Part shown: positions 61,805-64,000 of the stretch, piece by piece
Layout of the letters: each line of letters opens with the position of its first letter
Position numbering within the stretch: the first letter of the stretch is position 1
Assembly: GCF_900156625.1 (NCBI RefSeq)
Contig: NZ_FTOB01000001.1
Location: forward strand, 310,001 to 374,000
Length of the DNA: 64,000 nucleotides
Reading direction: 5' to 3'
DNA from: Zobellia uliginosa
GTDB lineage: Bacteria; Bacteroidota; Bacteroidia; Flavobacteriales; Flavobacteriaceae
Notes under the pieces: model-generated
The model's database searches: none
Told to the model about the DNA's origin: nothing
The model's input: the letters and a program-made list of their open reading frames with translations, nothing else
Made by a program: the position numbers and the translations under genes

Positions 61805-63664
61805 TTATGGCGTTTTTTGCCAAACATTGTCTTCCAAGTCGATATCGGCCATTAATTGTGAAGGGTCGATCACTACTGCTTTTACGTTTTCAAGCGGTTT
61901 GTCGAAAGTGAAGCTGTAGTTGGACTGCGCCCATGGCCAATCTTCTAATACCGTTCGGTTTATTTGTGGATAAGGATTTTCCTTTTCCCCACGCATCATG
62001 CGCAATGGTGCGTAAAAGGTCTCTTTTGTTCCATCTTCATATATCACTAGAATATCTATAGGCATAGGCATGGCCCCTTTACGGACTAAGGAAACCTCGG
62101 TTTTACCTTCCTTGTCCTTAACATCGGTAATACCGTAATCTATGGTATTGGTCGTCTGTGTCCAGTCCGTTAGATACCAATCGAGTTCCATGCCCGAGAC
62201 TTTTTCGGCGGTACGTTTGATATCGTTGGGTGTGGGATGCTTGAACTTGAAATCTTCATAATACTTGCGAAGGGTTTCCATCAATTTATCCTGACCGATA
62301 ACATAGCCCAGTTGCGACAAGAAAATAGAGCCCTTGCTGTAAGCGGCTATTCCATAGGCAAAGTTCAGGTCGTAGCGGTCGGCATGGGTGGTCTGGGGTT
62401 GTTCCTTACCGGAATTTACCAAGCTGTAATAACCTTTGTAGGTACCTTCAAAAGGATTCTCCTTGTTCTCTTGCATGACCTCGTTCATGGCCAAGGAAGA
62501 GATAAAGGTGGTAAAGCCTTCGTCCATCCATTCGTGTTTCGATTCGTTGGTGGCCAAGATGTGTTGAAACCAAGAATGTGCCATTTCATGGGCCGTGACC
62601 CCTACCAAGCTTCCAAATTTTCTTTCACCGGTAATCAGTGTGGCCATGGCGTATTCCATACCGCCGTCACCGCCTTGTATAACGGAATACTGCTCGTATG
62701 GGTATTCGCCTATGTTTTTGTTGAAAAACTTCATGAGCTCCGCTGTTTTGGGCTGAAGTTTTTTCCAGTTGTCTATAATCTCTTTATTGTCTTTGTACAA
62801 AAAGTGAAGCGTAGGCCCGTTTTCTACCTGAAGGGTATCGTGTATATAATCGGGGTCTGCAGCCCACATAAAGTCGTGTACCATCGGTGCCTTAAAGTGC
62901 CATGTAAGGGTCTTGCCTTTCTGTTTTTTCACCTTGGTACCGGGCGCTTCATAGCCGTGACCGATTTCTTGAGGGTTTTGCAGGTAGCCGGTTCCTCCCA
63001 CTACATATTTTTTGTCTAGGGTCAGCTTTACGTCAAAATCGCCCCAAACGCCGTGAAATTCACGCGCAATGTAGGGGTCGGCATGCCATCCTTCAAAATC
63101 GTATTCGGCTAATTTCGGATACCATTGGCTCATAGACAGGGCTACACCTTCGGCACTGTTTCTTCCGGCCCTTCTGACCTGTAATGGAACCTGGCCCTTG
63201 AATTCCATTTCAAAGGTGGTCTTTCCTCCAGGAGGTATCGGTTGGGCCAATTCGACCACTAAAATCGTTTCCTCCTCTACAAAATCGACCTTAACACCGT
63301 CTTGGGTGAGCGAGTTTACGTGCAGATAACCGATTTCACTTTCCTTTAGGCTGGCAATACGGCTCTTCTTTTGATCATCGGTCATTCTACCGTCGGGATC
63401 CGGAATGCTCTGTAGTCGCATATCCATTTCGCTTCCCGGCTGAAATGCATTGAAAAACAAATGGTAGTATACGCGACTAAGCTCGTCTGGGGAGTTGTTG
63501 GTATAGACCAGTTTTTGCGTACCGGTATATTGAAAGTTGTCGACGTTCATATCAACTTCCATGGTGTAATCCACGTGCTGTTGCCAATATGAACCGTTTT
63601 GCGCAACCGCCGCTTGCCCCAATAAGAGCATTACGGCGGCTATTCCTTTAAAAAAGTGTTTCAT
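61805..63664 (-). CDS. M1-family (aminopeptidase N-like) zinc metallopeptidase
   Basis: This 619-residue protein has a signal peptide (1-21). A beta-rich N-terminal saddle domain is followed by the thermolysin-like catalytic domain. GGMEYAM (335-341) is the exopeptidase-type substrate loop (here GGMEYA rather than GxMEN). HEMAHSWFQH gives zinc ligands H359 and H363 with catalytic E360, and E382 in HEWMDEGF is the third ligand. The N-terminal stretch about 35-60 (DYTMEVDMNVDNFQYTGTQ) is typical of the Bacteroidetes members. The location should be periplasmic or secreted. It starts 5 bases after the subtilase stop, so they form an operon. Confidence 0.93.
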   Translation of the reverse strand: MKHFFKGIAAVMLLLGQAAVAQNGSYWQQHVDYTMEVDMNVDNFQYTGTQKLVYTNNSPDELSRVYYHLFFNAFQPGSEMDMRLQSIPDPDGRMTDDQKKSRIASLKESEIGYLHVNSLTQDGVKVDFVEEETILVVELAQPIPPGGKTTFEMEFKGQVPLQVRRAGRNSAEGVALSMSQWYPKLAEYDFEGWHADPYIAREFHGVWGDFDVKLTLDKKYVVGGTGYLQNPQEIGHGYEAPGTKVKKQKGKTLTWHFKAPMVHDFMWAADPDYIHDTLQVENGPTLHFLYKDNKEIIDNWKKLQPKTAELMKFFNKNIGEYPYEQYSVIQGGDGGMEYAMATLITGERKFGSLVGVTAHEMAHSWFQHILATNESKHEWMDEGFTTFISSLAMNEVMQENKENPFEGTYKGYYSLVNSGKEQPQTTHADRYDLNFAYGIAAYSKGSIFLSQLGYVIGQDKLMETLRKYYEDFKFKHPTPNDIKRTAEKVSGMELDWYLTDWTQTTNTIDYGITDVKDKEGKTEVSLVRKGAMPMPIDILVIYEDGTKETFYAPLRMMRGEKENPYPQINRTVLEDWPWAQSNYSFTFDKPLENVKAVVIDPSQLMADIDLEDNVWQKTP

Positions 63665-63669
63665 ACTAA

Positions 63670-64000
63670 TTATAATTTAATTTTGCCTTTGGCCACGTTA
63701 TCCGCCATGATCAAGGCGTTGTAGGCATTTACGATTTTACCGGAGGTAGAAACCTTGTCCAAGGTTGCCGTTTTTGCCGTATCACCTCCCAAAATCACCT
63801 TTACCCTTGGAGCCAAACCAGATTCCATGATAATGTGTTTTACTTGGGAAGCGGTCAATTTAGGATAGTAAGAACGAATTAAGGCTGCAACACCGGCAAC
63901 AGCGGGAGCCGCCATTGAGGTTCCACCTTGAAAATCATATGAATTGTCGGGCATTGTTGAATAGATTTCGTCGCCAGGGGCAAAAACATCAACATTAACA
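63670..64000 (-). CDS. Subtilisin-family (S8) serine protease, C-terminal fragment
   Basis: An open frame enters from the right edge and ends at 63670; the first in-frame Met inside the window is not the real start. VDVFAPGDEIYSTMPDNS precedes the catalytic motif GGTSMAAPAVAGVAALIRS, with the active-site Ser in GTSMA. Asp and His residues of the triad lie outside the window. The C-terminus (AYNALIMADNVAKGKIKL) carries no T9SS sorting domain. It is followed closely by the M1 peptidase gene. Confidence 0.9.
   Translation of the reverse strand, partial: VNVDVFAPGDEIYSTMPDNSYDFQGGTSMAAPAVAGVAALIRSYYPKLTASQVKHIIMESGLAPRVKVILGGDTAKTATLDKVSTSGKIVNAYNALIMADNVAKGKIKL

Overview
The window reads as a piece of chromosome from a marine Flavobacteriaceae bacterium (Bacteroidetes), with composition and gene content of the Zobellia/Maribacter kind; the genus is an inference. 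Evidence: Bacteroidetes-type -7 promoter boxes (TAnnTTTG) ahead of several genes, no need for Shine-Dalgarno sites, type IX secretion (T9SS) type-B sorting domains, PorP/SprF barrels, a head-GIN protein, DUF4175 and DUF6327 proteins, and a complete sprC-sprD-sprB-sprF-like gliding operon.

Layout. 1-18 kb is mostly housekeeping: a lytic transglycosylase (cut by the left edge), pgk, a DNA polymerase III delta'-like gene, a DoxX-like protein, an OmpH/Skp-like lipoprotein, a methyltransferase, mnmG, ybeY, a 1146-residue DUF4175 membrane protein, gltX, an SPFH protein, a three-gene envelope operon (YtxH / holin-like / DUF6327) and glnS. Two perfect parS-like palindromes (TGTTCCACGTGGAACA) flank mnmG. 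A decayed small lipoprotein gene lies at about 5.9-6.2 kb.

18.2-38.3 kb is one co-directional operon-like block with almost no spacers. It encodes a secreted Ig-like protein (SprC-like), a PorP/SprF barrel fused to SPOR-like repeats (SprD-like), a 4874-residue repetitive SprB-like adhesin, and a PorP/SprF protein (SprF-like) expected to be needed for export of the adhesin. The adhesin carries two separate long-period internal duplications (585 and 661 residues). folB, a tRNA-Cys(GCA), a LysE-type exporter, a GIN-domain protein and rnr follow.

42.8-43.46 kb is a 666-bp AT-rich gap between divergent rnr and rpiB with many DnaA-box-like 9-mers. Hand counts of G and C suggest + strand skew changes from C-rich on the left to G-rich on the right. 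With the two parS-like sites about 35 kb away, this is my candidate replication origin.

43.4-52.5 kb is more accessory: rpiB, a CDF metal exporter, an ElaA-type acetyltransferase, a small PD-(D/E)XK-like protein, a compact type II restriction-modification pair (a C5-methyltransferase plus a 204-residue protein with a D..DEK nuclease motif), an NlpC/P60 lipoprotein, a CHRD-like lipoprotein, a MORN-repeat protein, an unknown exported protein and a fructosamine-kinase-like protein. At least four copies of a REP-like hairpin element are scattered between 49.2 and 50.8 kb. 52.5-59.2 kb holds sugar-related genes: a PQQ dehydrogenase with a haem-c site, a GH95 fucosidase-like enzyme, a NagX/DUF5009 membrane acyltransferase-like protein and a DUF1080 lipoprotein. 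59.2-64 kb returns to core functions: a VOC protein, a C-terminal processing protease, rnpA, an M1 metallopeptidase and the end of a subtilase cut by the right edge.

All functional calls come from reading motifs by eye; no database search was possible.
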